64,000 nucleotides of DNA. Source: Persicaria tinctoria. Its lineage: Eukaryota; Streptophyta; Magnoliopsida; Caryophyllales; Polygonaceae. The stretch covers positions 20,294,475-20,358,474 of the forward strand of contig JBANSL010000009.1 of NCBI GenBank assembly GCA_037127255.1, written 5' to 3'. Made by a program: the position numbers and the translations under genes. The notes under the pieces are model-generated. The model did no database searches and had not been told where the DNA came from. It was given only the letters and a program-made list of their open reading frames with translations. Numbering within the stretch: position 1 is the first letter of the stretch; each line of letters begins with the position of its first letter. Of the stretch, positions 47,762 to 56,872 are shown in pieces.

Positions 47762-50700
47762 ATGTACCCGAGTTTTAAGATGGTGAAAGACAATCGTGGG
47801 AAAGCCGCTGCTGATGATGTCGGTCCTTTTCGGAGACATCCGTTACAGGTAACATTTAATGTTTATAATAATCAATTTGCTTTATTTTTTAATTTGAAGG
47901 AAATATTGTTAACATTTCATTGTTATATATAATGTAGCCGGAACCCACTATACAGAGGCAGAGGACAACAGATGTACCGCCACTGTTGGAGACACAGCCT
48001 CACCCTACGGTATGTTAAAATTGTTACTAGGTGTAGGGAAATTGAAATCGAATAAGTATATATTTCTGTTTTCTTAGGAATTGATAGTATGAGGTTGAAA
48101 TCATTTATAAACCTTTGGAAAATCTTGCACCATTTAGTCAGTCATACGATATAGTATCGTGTTCGAGCCATAGGATTCTGACAAATACTAGGTGTAGGGA
48201 AATTGAAATCGAATAAGTATATATTTATGTTTTATTATGAATTGTTAGTATTAAGATGATATCATTAATAAACCTTACGAAAATGTTGTCACATTTAGAC
48301 AGTCATACGATATAGTATTGTAATTGAGCGATAGGATTCTGACAAATATATTTTAATTTACACAGTCTGTGTTATCGAGAAATTTGGGAGAGAGGGTAGT
48401 GTTGCAATCTGCTAGGAGAGCTAACGCTAGGGAGAGACAGACGTTGGAGGGTGTATCAGTTCCGATGGAGACGGATAGCGACGCGGTAGATGATGATACC
48501 GAGGTTGCCGTCAGGGAGACCTAGACGTTGGAGGATGTAGTGGATCCTCCGGAGAGGGATACTGAGACGGTAGGAATTGATACTACGCACACGTCCCAGT
48601 CATCTATAGAGACATATCAGAGTCTAGTGCAGATTGAGCTGCACTTGATGTCTGACCACACGGATGACCCAGTGGTGCAGTCGACCGAAGAGTCTGGTCA
48701 AGGCGACCATGCTATTGAGATGCTGGAGGAGTACCTACGAGGCGACCGAGCACGTCAGACGGGTGAGCACTTGCAGACTGGAGCTGAGAGAGTGGTAGAG
48801 GAGGTGCAGACTTATCCTGACAGTTATCGGGACTACTTTGGGACTGGGTTTGAGAGCGAACAATTGAACTCGTATGACGACACGGCACCTCTGCTCGGAG
48901 ATGTGGGTACTGGGATGAGTCATGCTCGAGGTGGCGACCAGGAGCCATGGGTCGTTGCGCAGATAGATTTTGCGTCGTTCACCCCGGTCGGTTCTACGGG
49001 TGAAGGGAGGACGCTTGGGAGTCAGCATGCGGCGCCATTGTCGACGCCGAGGACTGCCGAGCCTGAGCCGATCATTGGGAGTCAGCAAGCGGCGCCATCA
49101 GCGACACCTAGGAACTTGGAGGGTGTGCCGATTGCCGGGGGGCATGAGTCAGCTGGACTTTCGAGGCATTTGTCGCTGGATATGGGAGTTATCCAACATG
49201 ATCCGATGTATGGGCCATCCAACGATGTTCGTCAGGATATGGGAGGAGACCAGGCGGCACAGCCCCCTGTCCGTGTAGTGCAGAGGAGGCGGAGACAGCG
49301 TGGAGAGAGCAGTATGGCAGGTGGTACTGGGCAGCATGGTGAGGGGAGTAGTGCAGGGGTCATTCGGGCTGTTCTACCCGAATGGCCTGGGGGGCCACAT
49401 ACCGTTTCCCTTCTGAGAGACTACGAGACCCACATTGCACAGGCTATTTGGAGACGGGAGGACGAAGCATTGCGTAGGGGTGTGCGTGTGCAGAGATGAG
49501 GGCAGTCGCTGGGCCGTGTAGAGGCGTTGTTGGAGGTCGATGGACGGGAGTCCTGGTTTCCCGCAGTGCAGGAGATTGAGTTCTGGGACCTGAGAGATTT
49601 CGAGTGGGATCATGTGGATCACACTCTGATCGGGGCATTTGTTGAGCACTGGCACCCCAAGACGAACAGTTTTCACTTCGCATGGGGAGAGATCACCATC
49701 ACACTACACGATGTGCTCTTCATACTTGGCCTTGGTTTGGACGGAGAGGAGTGTATTCACTTGGATGATGTTGTCGCCTGGAGGGAAATAGTTGGGGAGT
49801 ATTACGGCTTGACCCAGAACGAGCGGCAGAGCGCTTGGGCCCATGGAGGACCTACTGTTCAGCTCCTCCTTCAGAAGATAGCACCGATGCGACAACGGGT
49901 TCGAGATGGCGCCCCACTTGAGCATGATATGGAGTGCATCTTGGGTGTTGTGCTGGGGATGATTGCGACTGCGACCTTGTTCATCGACAAGTCGGGCGGA
50001 AGATTGCGACCGGAGGTGATCCGTAGGTTTATGGATGCAGTGCAGGTGTCGCATCTTTCTCTAGCTGCAGGGGTCTTGTCGTGCTTGTACCGGGGATTGG
50101 GCGAGGCGACTCGGGAGTTGGCCAAAGACATGGACGGTTGTACAAAACTATTGGAGGTAAGACATTCGTTCTGTGATTATTTATTTTAGAAGTTCTGTAA
50201 CTAGGTTATAATGGATATGTTGCTGATAGTATTGTTCCTTTGTAGGTGTGGATATGGATGCATTTTCCGGTGTTCAAGCCCGGCATGACGGTCGATCGGA
50301 GGCTAGCTCGGGATCCGCGACGCGGGGTGAGGTACGTCCTGGGGGCGACACCATTTTCCAGTACGGTCACCCGGGATGATAGGCCTCGCATCGAGCAACT
50401 GGATGTTCTGCGGCGGAGGCTGGATGAGATGACAGTCGACGAGGTACGAACACAATTTATATCCGCGCTTACATTTGTCATACTATATACCAGATTTTAG
50501 TCGTAATAACAATTTCTATTCCATTGCAGATCGAGTTCATGCCATTTGGTAGACACTTGGATTTTGATGGAGATCTGCGTCTTTCGAGATATAGGGGCAC
50601 CATTCGGTGGTTGTTCGAGGAGGAGCCGTATATGCCGGACCGTGTGCTGCGACAGTTTGGTCGGGTTCAGCACATACCCGCTGATCCAATCAGGCCTGCC

Positions 50701-51087
50701 GTAGTGCTCAGACTGAAGTCCGCCAAGTTCAAGAAGGAGGCGTCGTTCCACCCAGCTGACAACCACTGGGCGCACAGGTTCGATCATCTTTTCCCCATGG
50801 AGGAGTTGCCACGGACCTCTGAAGAGTACCCATATGGCGTGGCCGATGACTATCTGGAGTGGTTTCACCGCCATAGTCATCCATACCTACTTCCTGACAC
50901 TCCTCGACACCAGCCCATCATCCCACCGCCGCCACACCCGCCGTCGCCACCCCCGCCGACCATTATTGAGCAGCGCCATCATGCGGCTGGGTTGGAGATT
51001 CAGCGACTCATGCAACTTGGAGTTGAGTTGACTCCGGCACATCTGGCTCGCATCTATCAGCAATTTTGGGATCCTCCCCCACCGTGA
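47762..51087 (+). pseudogene. Plant mobile domain (PMD) protein gene with two in-frame stops
   Basis: Five exons, all phase 0: 47762-47848, 47938-48009, 48366-50156, 50246-50443, 50530-51087. The PMD core is clear: WGEITITLHDVLFILGLGLD (exon 3), VWIWMHFPVFKPG (exon 4), YMPDRVLRQFGRVQHIPADP and DDYLEWFHRHSHPYL (exon 5). The C-terminus is Pro-rich. This is the plant mobile domain (PF10536) of MAIN/MAIL-type and transposon-linked proteins. Exon 3 begins with an acidic, repeat-like region with QHAAPLSTPRTAEP-type repeats. In-frame stops are TAG at 48522-48524, where an adjacent repeat has CAG, and TGA at 49497-49499 just before the core. Everything else is open, so it was broken recently or is read through. 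Confidence 0.8.
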
Positions 51088-51380
51088 CGGTGTGATCTGG
51101 GATGATGTATGTGGTTGTTCTGTTTGCGGGTAGATGACTATTTGTGTAGTAGTTGGTAGTTTGGATTTTTTTTGTGTAGTAGTTTGGATTTTTTTTTGTG
51201 GAGTAGTTGATTATTCGATTTCGGATTACGTATGTTATGTGTTTGTGTGGATTTGATGGTTTGTTACCGTTGCAGATCGTTTTCAAATTTGAATAGTATT
51301 TCCGTACCCAACGTTCAATATCATGATTCGAAACGAACTTTATAAAATTACAAGCAACGAAATACAAATGACCCGAATAG

Positions 51381-51653
51381 TCAAGTGTTACGCACAATAG
51401 CTTCATCTAGCTTCTTTACAAGAGCTTTTTTTTCCTCTTCCAGAACTGCAACTTGACTTTCCAGGATATCAATCCGCCAACGGGCTTGTTGGTTTTCGAC
51501 CAGGAGCGACCGATTTTCATCACGTAGTCTCTTTATCATCGCCTCCACCGTCTTTGACCGCGGACTACCAGTGTATAGAACCGCCTCAAACTCTTCCATC
51601 ATGCCTTGACGTATTATGTCGTTGCTTGAGCTTTCCCCGCTGTTGTCCGACAT
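51381..51653 (-). CDS. Small coiled-coil protein, 90 aa
   Basis: ATG at 51653; the earlier codons in this frame lie upstream of the TATA box and are excluded. It begins with a Ser-rich acidic stretch (MSDNSGESSSNDIIRQ). Residues about 35-85 form a strong coiled coil with heptads (AMIKRLRDENRSLLVENQ, ESQVAVLEEEKKALVKKLDE). No known family recognised. It shares a bidirectional promoter with the BED-type finger gene at 51822. The TATA box is CTATATAAC near 51692 on the - strand. Convergent to the PMD gene, whose stop is about 290 bp away. Confidence 0.65.
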   Translation of the reverse strand: MSDNSGESSSNDIIRQGMMEEFEAVLYTGSPRSKTVEAMIKRLRDENRSLLVENQQARWRIDILESQVAVLEEEKKALVKKLDEAIVRNT

Positions 51654-51692
51654 GTTGAGATGTGTGGTTAGTGGCCAAAGACTCCGAGTTAT

Positions 51693-51785
51693 ATAGGTGT
51701 CAGGAACCGCATTGCCATGCGGTGTTACACCGCATGGCAATGCGGTGAGACCTGCTCTATATAAGAGGACCAACCCGGCGCCGGA
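51693..51785. promoter_or_regulatory. Bidirectional promoter with inverted palindrome pair
   Basis: ACCGCATTGCCATGCGGT (51706-51723) and its exact reverse complement ACCGCATGGCAATGCGGT (51729-51746), five bases apart. TATA boxes face outward on both sides: one near 51692 for the - strand gene and CTCTATATAAGAGG near 51755 for the + strand gene. Confidence 0.8.
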
Positions 51786-51821
51786 AACACACCACCGCCG
51801 GAAAACACACCCCCACCGACA

Positions 51822-52010
51822 ATGTCGTCCGAACAAAGACCAATTCCCCGTGAAGACATGTTCACCAAACACTACAAGAAGGAGCCGCTTGGAGGCATCG
51901 CTTTTACTGCAACGTGCCGTCACTGCGGCCATCGCTACACCGTGACCAACAACCTGCAGCACGGTCATCTTAAGAGGCACATCAACAACAAGCATGCCGA
52001 CGAGATCTAG
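51822..52010 (+). CDS. Single BED-type zinc finger protein, 62 aa
   Basis: ATG at 51822, about 65 bp after a TATA box. The whole product is little more than one finger: CRHCGHRYTVTNNLQ, then LKRHINNKH, giving CX2C and HX4H ligands as in BED fingers of plant hAT transposases and derived proteins. No transposase follows. Its start and 3' untranslated region are partly duplicated at 53215-53480. It could be a DNA-binding peptide competing with BED transposases (inference). Confidence 0.7.
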   Translation: MSSEQRPIPREDMFTKHYKKEPLGGIAFTATCRHCGHRYTVTNNLQHGHLKRHINNKHADEI

Positions 52011-52403
52011 GATTTATGTGTTTATCCGACTTATGTGTAGTCGTTTGTATGTGTCAGTGTGATGAAGTTGTTCTTATTGTTGGTTGTGTAGTCATTCGTT
52101 TGTTGTAGTGTAATGAAGTTGTTGTTATTGTTTGTTGTGTATTAGTTTGTTTGTCGTCTAGTTGTAACAATGTTGTTTGAATAATCAGTCGGTTCGTACG
52201 CTATTTGTGTCATTGGTTTTCTATTGTCAACATATTTTCTATTTTCCTTGCCACATGTGAAATAATATGTCATATAAATCACCGATCGGGATTCGATAAA
52301 GAATTTCATTAAACGGTTGAACTGAAGGAATGAAAATACAACAGATGCTTAGGAAAGGAAATAAAACATATGCACATCACAGTACATACTTGGTAATGCA
52401 TGT

Positions 52404-52847
52404 CTAATCACTACCTTCGTCCGATGACCTCTCATTAATGGAAATGACAATATTCATTTGGTTGAACGCGTAGTGCCGTTCTCTTGCGTTGAATGATCGC
52501 AACTTCCGGATAACATGCTCATATAGGCCATCGGCCCCGAACATGTACACATCGTAACGACAATATCTTCTAATGTGATTCGCAATACGCGCCTCTGCAT
52601 CTAAGTAATACGATTCGGGAAATCCTCTGTCGTCATAACAATGAGCACAAGAAAACTCGATCGGATATGCTATGTCAGTGTCTGTCTCGAATTGACACTG
52701 TAGGATTACGCACGAATTTCCCGGAATATATGCTGGATGCCTGCAGTTGCATTCCTCCGGCCACCGTGGCTCCGTGCAACGAATTAATGTAACATTGTAC
52801 TCGAGATAACCTGCCGTTCGTCGATATGTGTCTAAAGTGTTTACCAT
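52404..52847 (-). CDS. Cys-rich small protein, family member A
   Basis: 147 aa from the ATG at 52847 (MVNTLDTYRRTAGYLEY). A CTATAAATC TATA box lies near 52910. The N-terminal half has spaced Cys (EECNCRHPAYIPGNSCVILQ, FSCAHCYDDRGFPESYYLDA). The C-terminal half is helical with a conserved end (VIRKLRSFNARERHYAFNQM, then NIVISINERS). Members B, C and D share this layout: a Cys pair near residue 40, a Cys/His element, ESYY, then YAFN-I-I-I. I do not recognise the family. Zinc binding is possible from the Cys spacing but is not shown. Confidence 0.68.
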   Translation of the reverse strand: MVNTLDTYRRTAGYLEYNVTLIRCTEPRWPEECNCRHPAYIPGNSCVILQCQFETDTDIAYPIEFSCAHCYDDRGFPESYYLDAEARIANHIRRYCRYDVYMFGADGLYEHVIRKLRSFNARERHYAFNQMNIVISINERSSDEGSD

Positions 52848-52967
52848 TTTGGGATTAGCTGGACAGCCGTGGTGGTTCTTGCTGCACTTGGGTGGACGCC
52901 ATGATTTATAGCCCTCATATAGCATATCCGCTCCCGCTCGCCCCATGTTGGAACGTATAGCAGAGGC

Positions 52968-53063
52968 ACCGCATGGCCATCCGGTGGTTATCACCGCATG
53001 GCCATCCGGTGGTTATCACCGCATGGCCATGCGGTGTCCCAAGCGTTCCCGTGGCTATAAAAA
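52968..53063. promoter_or_regulatory. Three tandem palindromes and TATA box before a hairpin
   Basis: ACCGCATGGCCATCCGGT at 52968-52985 and 52993-53010, and ACCGCATGGCCATGCGGT at 53018-53035, with a period of exactly 25 bp. A TATA box (GGCTATAAAAAGC, 53052-53064) follows on the + strand. On the - strand the array is upstream of Cys-rich member A, so it may serve both sides. Confidence 0.75.
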
Positions 53064-53130
53064 GCGGTGGTATGCAAAACTTTTTGTGAAGATCCTCCGC
53101 AGATTCAATGGCTTGATAGAGCCATCTAAG

Positions 53131-53210
53131 GTTCACTCTGTTGTATGCAAAATGAACATTGTACAGATGAAAATCTGAACAATGTTCGTTTTGCATACAA
53201 CAGAGTAAAC
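53131..53210 (+). ncRNA. Near-perfect 80-nt hairpin behind its own TATA box
   Basis: Arms 53131-53168 and 53173-53210 pair almost completely. The core arms 53137-53162 and 53179-53204 are 26 of 26 positions with one mismatch, and a CAGAT-GAAA-ATCTG tip closes the loop. It starts about 70 bp after a TATA box and three promoter palindromes. This is the structure of a plant MIRNA or inverted-repeat siRNA precursor; expression is not shown. The following sequence is a truncated copy of the BED gene and its 3' region. Confidence 0.6.
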
Positions 53211-53214
53211 TTCA

Positions 53215-53480
53215 GAGTGAGCCTTCTGGAGGCATCGCTTTTACTGCAACGTGCCGTCACTGTGTCAGTCTGATGAACTTGTTCCTATTGTTGGTTGTGT
53301 AGTCGTTCGTCTGTGGTAGTGTGATGAAGTTGTTGTTATTGTTGGTTGTTAAGTAGTTTGTTTGTCGTCTAGTTGTAACAATGTTGTTTGAATAACAAGT
53401 CGGTTCGTACGCTATTTGTGTCATGTGTTTCCTATTTCAACGTATTTTCTATATTTCTTGCAACACTTGAAATAATATAT
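53215..53480 (+). pseudogene. Truncated copy of the BED finger gene and its 3' region
   Basis: GGAGGCATCGCTTTTACTGC at about 53228 repeats 51890 onward, through TGCCGTCACTG. It then jumps to sequence matching the 3' region of the BED gene (TTGTTGGTTGTGTAGTCGTT). The finger's second half is missing. Together with member B this shows duplication of the 51.9-52.9 kb block. Confidence 0.7.
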
Positions 53481-53590
53481 ATTGGAAATCACCGAGGCGA
53501 CTCGAGAGAGAATTTAATTACACGGTTGAACTGCTTACACATGAAAATACAATGCATACACATCACAACCAAATACTTGGTAATGCATGT

Positions 53591-54027
53591 CTAATCACTA
53601 TCTTCCTCCGATGACCTCTCATTAATGGAAACGAGAATATTCATTTGGTTGATTGCGAAATACCTTTCACCTGCGTTGAACGCTCGAAGCTTGCGGATAA
53701 CATGATCACATAGGCCCTCAGCCCCGATACTGTAAACGTCGTAACGATAAAATCTTCTGATGTGATTCGCGATTTGCGCCTCTGCATCCAAGTAATACGA
53801 TTCGGGAAATCCTCTGTCGTCATAACAATGCGCACAACAGAAGTCTAGCGGTGTTGCTATGTCAGTGTCCGTCTCGATATGACACTGAAATATAACACAA
53901 GAATGTCCTATGCTGGATGCTTGCATGTGCATTCCTCCGGCCACCGGGGCTCCGAGCAACGAATTAATGTGACTTTGTACTCCAGATAACCTGCCGTCCG
54001 CCGGTATATGTCTAAGGTGGTCACCAT
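53591..54027 (-). pseudogene. Cys-rich family member B, frameshifted
   Basis: Closest paralogue of member A, in the same position relative to the copied BED 3' region. The frame starts MVTTLDIYRRTAGYLEY at 54027 and reads to EECTCKHPA and a stop near 53908. Compared with member A, 7 nt are missing at this point, and the rest (SCVIFQC, CCAHCYDDRGFPESYYLDAE, LVSINERSSEEDSD) is open in another frame to 53591. Either it is dead or it uses a start after the deletion. Confidence 0.75.
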
Positions 54028-54084
54028 TTTGTGATTCGCTGGACACCCGTTGTGGTGGTTCCTGCGGCGGTTGTCATGATTTAT

Positions 54085-54310
54085 AGACCATACACCGCAA
54101 GGGGAGGCGGTGTCTTGATACCCCATGGGCATGCGGTATGCGGTATAAGTATACCGCATGGATATGTATACCCCATGGATATGCGGTATAAGTATACCGC
54201 ATGGATATGTATACCGCATGGGTATGCGGTATACATATCCCGCATTGTCATGCGGTATATGTATAACCCACTCGTATGCCACATATAGGGGCCAACATTG
54301 CCTATAAAAT
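54085..54310. promoter_or_regulatory. Dense palindrome array between members B and C
   Basis: At least six full or half copies of the ACCGCATGGATATGCGGT type within 54090-54260, some as ATACCCCATGG...CATGCGGTAT variants, with GTATAAGTATACC links between them. TATA boxes face outward: CTATAAATC near 54078 on the - strand for member B, and GCCTATAAAATGC at 54300-54312 on the + strand for member C. Confidence 0.78.
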
Positions 54311-54347
54311 GCGAAAACCACTTCTTCCGAATCACAACAATCAAATC

Positions 54348-54875
54348 ATGGTTAGAGTAGCTGAGTTTGAAGGTGAGACAGAGGGTGTGTCATACAAAAT
54401 TATACACGAAAAGTTCTCGAGGCCATACGAGGATTATTTGTGCAATTGTCAGCACAAGCGTTGGTGTCAATCGTTTTCGTGCTGTCTTTTTCACGTTGTA
54501 TGCTACAAAGGCGTTGAAGGCGATAGGTACGCATTCTCGGAGCCAGTTGAATTGGCGTGTCTGAAAGGTCACCAATTGCACATTGAGGACCCTGAGTCCT
54601 ACTACCGCGAGGCGGTCGAGGCAATCAAATGCGCAATCAACGACGTATTCAGCGATGTCATGCTACATTGCGCGCTTCAAATTGCAAAGTTCACTGTCGA
54701 CAACGCAGTCCGTCCAGCTAACGACAAAGTGAAGAAGTACGCATTCAATCGCATTGAGATCCACATTAGCCCGCATCTTCTCGAGGAGTCAGTAGGTAGT
54801 ACACAAGATCCTCTACTGTTTACGTATGACCCTTTGCAAGGTATACCATATTCGCAAGTAGAGTGGAGGGATTAG
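54348..54875 (+). CDS. Cys-rich small protein, family member C
   Basis: 175 aa from the ATG at 54348, about 45 bp after the TATA box; upstream in-frame ATGs precede the TATA box and are excluded. Cys cluster YLCNCQHKRWCQSFSCCLFH and VVCYKGVEG, then LACLKGHQLHIEDPESYYRE, then helices, then KKYAFNRIEIHISPHLLEES. Closer to member D (ILCNCQH, CCLCQVVCEE) than to A and B. No known family recognised. Intact, single exon, divergent from member B. Confidence 0.72.
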   Translation: MVRVAEFEGETEGVSYKIIHEKFSRPYEDYLCNCQHKRWCQSFSCCLFHVVCYKGVEGDRYAFSEPVELACLKGHQLHIEDPESYYREAVEAIKCAINDVFSDVMLHCALQIAKFTVDNAVRPANDKVKKYAFNRIEIHISPHLLEESVGSTQDPLLFTYDPLQGIPYSQVEWRD

Positions 54876-55108
54876 GTAGTTGTTCCGTAGATCCTCCACT
54901 GTGGTGGGACCCTTTGCAAGGATATCAATCAGTAGAGTAGGAACCAAGTTTGTGTGAAATCATTTTGTAGAATCAGTTTAATAGCCAATGTATCACCGCA
55001 TGTGTAATGAAAATGATTTATCATCGAAATATAATTAATGGTTTAACTCGTGATCGGAAAAATTCACCATAAATGATACACAACAATTATCAACCGACAA
55101 CATTTTAC

Positions 55109-55597
55109 CTATGGTACATAACAACTACCAACTGACTCATCTACATTGCTCGGCAAAATATGAATCTGTATTCGGTGAAATGCGTACTTTCGAAGCTTGG
55201 TTTTTGCACGCCGCACGACTTTTTCCACGGTGTATCTTGCCACCTGCGTTGCATTGGCCAATCCCAAGTTGGAGAAGAAGTCGCTAACAAGCTCCGTAAT
55301 TTCCTCCATCGCGTGAATATAATATGCTGCAGGGTTACCCCTATACGAGTACGGCCTTGTCATGCGGACATCCTCGTAAGTCACTCCTTGAACGCACTGT
55401 AGGTCAACCGAATCGGAAACTCTTCCTGTATCGCGTTCTTCGCATACAACTTGGCAAAGGCAGCACGGCCATCCTGTCGAGCTTCTGTGCTGACAGTTGC
55501 ACAATATATCGTCAGGTGGCGTACGAAAAGTTTCGACTGTAAGTCGAAACCTGCTGCCCGATCTTGTCTCCGCTTCATACACTTTGGTGGTTGCCAT
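55109..55597 (-). CDS. Cys-rich small protein, family member D
   Basis: 162 aa, ATG at 55597, with a TATA box (AACTATAAAAGCGG, near 55640) about 45 nt upstream. Contains DDILCNCQHRSSTGWPCCLC, QVVCEERDTG, VDLQCVQGVTYEDV, AAYYIHAMEEITELVSDFFS, and ends RKYAFHRIQIHILPSNVDES. Convergent with member C. Single exon and open throughout. Function unknown; a possible metal-binding N-terminus is inferred from the Cys spacing. Confidence 0.72.
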   Translation of the reverse strand: MATTKVYEAETRSGSRFRLTVETFRTPPDDILCNCQHRSSTGWPCCLCQVVCEERDTGRVSDSVDLQCVQGVTYEDVRMTRPYSYRGNPAAYYIHAMEEITELVSDFFSNLGLANATQVARYTVEKVVRRAKTKLRKYAFHRIQIHILPSNVDESVGSCYVP

Positions 55598-55654
55598 GGT
55601 GGTTATGTTGTACTGATAGTCCCAACCAATCCGCTTTTATAGTTTTATTTTAAC

Positions 55655-55727
55655 ACCACCCCATGGGCATGCGGTACATGGATGCCGCATGACAATGCGG
55701 TATAAATGCGGTATATATGTACCACAT
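55655..55727. promoter_or_regulatory. Palindrome cluster upstream of member D
   Basis: ACCCCATGGGCATGCGGT, GCCGCATGACAATGCGGT and further ATGCGGTAT half-sites within 55658-55725, just before the TATA box of member D on the - strand. Confidence 0.72.
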
Positions 55728-55952
55728 GACGACAGCGTCCCAGCACGTGGATTAGGGAGTCCAAGCGAAGAAATGAAGCAACGTACCAGCACGGCGACAT
55801 CGATTCAGGGTTTGAATTTTGAAAATTTCAGGGCATAACAATTTACAGGAAAACGGATAGAGTGCCTCATTTTTCATATTAATTAAAGATATAAGATTAC
55901 AGCACAAGTAACTCAGTTACTTTGTTTTGCCTCTTCGTCGTCATGTCACACA

Positions 55953-56413
55953 TCAAAGGAAATCATTGTTGTTTTCTTCCTCTGATGGTGAAACATTCTC
56001 CGGCGGCACTACGATTACCCGAAACCGAGAGTTGCCTAAGTAGCTAAACATCAACCCCACCCCTACGCGCACGCCCCGGGATATCGCGAAATTATTCCAT
56101 CCTTGTGCGAGCCAGAGCGCCCCGGATCTGTTGCGCTCAACCCGGATGCTGGTGCCTCTCCTCCCTACCCCATTAGTCAGCGTTATTCTTTCGACGCCGG
56201 CCAACCCATATTCTTCTTCGAAGTTGGAAGGCAGAGGATGCAATTTTGAAGATGTACTTTGTGAGTTCGGAACATTGTGAATTATATGTCATACGACAGA
56301 ATGGGGCTTACCAATATTTGTGTCAGCGAGACGTCTTCTACCCACCAGAAAAAATCCCTCGGGCCGCTCCCTGAGACTGAGAAGAAAGGTCTTGGTGTAT
56401 TACCAGCTGCCAT
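55953..56413 (-). pseudogene. B3-domain gene copy 5, apparently frameshifted
   Basis: Exon 1 is 56413-56312, ATG to a GTAAGC donor, and contains GPRDFFWWVEDVSLTQIL, matching exon 1 of copies 1 and 2. Exon 2 is about 56256-55953 with an intact B3-like domain: LPSNFEEEYGLAGVERITLT, LWLAQGWNNFAISRGVRVGV, LMFSYLGNSRFRVIVVPPEN. The only acceptor seen (CACAAAG, 56258-56257) places exon 2 one base out of frame and leaves an intron of about 55 nt. So either a small indel has broken it or the splice model is wrong. The TATA box CTATAAATTACC is near 56450, after a palindrome array. Confidence 0.62.
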
Positions 56414-56464
56414 ACTGTAATACTCACGACATCGCACGGCGGTAATTTATAGCGGGAAATCATG

Positions 56465-56590
56465 CCGCGTTATATTGATGCGAGAATTATACCGCATAGA
56501 TATGCGGTGTCTTATACCGCAGCTATATGGGGTGGGTCACCACATAGATTTGCGGTATAAGACACCGCATGGATATGCGGTGGTCCAAAA
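56465..56590. promoter_or_regulatory. Palindrome cluster between B3 copy 5 and a hairpin unit
   Basis: ACCGCATAGATATGCGGT (about 56492-56509) and ACCGCATGGATATGCGGT (about 56565-56582) with degenerate copies between. GCGGTGTCTTATACCGC and GCGGTATAAGACACCGC also form an inverted pair, so the block can fold on itself. Confidence 0.75.
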
Positions 56591-56596
56591 AAACGC

Positions 56597-56845
56597 GGAA
56601 ACATACCGGCACGGGGACTCCGTGATCTTCTTCCGCCATCGAAGTTGGTCGTCCAAATTCCATCGGTCAAAGGAGAGCGAGCCTCTTATAAAAGTGCGAA
56701 GATGAGAGATTCCGTCGTAAATTCCGACAAAAGTTCCCAGCTTCGTCCTCTTGTAAGAGGTTCATTCTCCCTTGACAGATGTATTTTAGACGCCCACTAC
56801 GATGACGGACGAAGATGACGGTGTATCCGTACCGGTACGTTTCCG
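56597..56845. ncRNA. Long imperfect inverted repeat (hairpin)
   Basis: The stretch from about 56597 to 56693 (GAAACATACCGGCACGGGGA..., GTGATCTTCTTCCGCCATCG, AGCGAGCCTCTTA) is repeated in reverse orientation at about 56742-56843 (TAAGAGGTTCATTCTCCCTT, CGTACCGGTACG). Arms are near 95-100 nt with clear but imperfect pairing and a short spacer. No protein is convincing here. It could yield small RNAs if transcribed. Confidence 0.55.
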
Positions 56846-56872
56846 AAGCATTTACAGTTTTGTTTGGATGAT

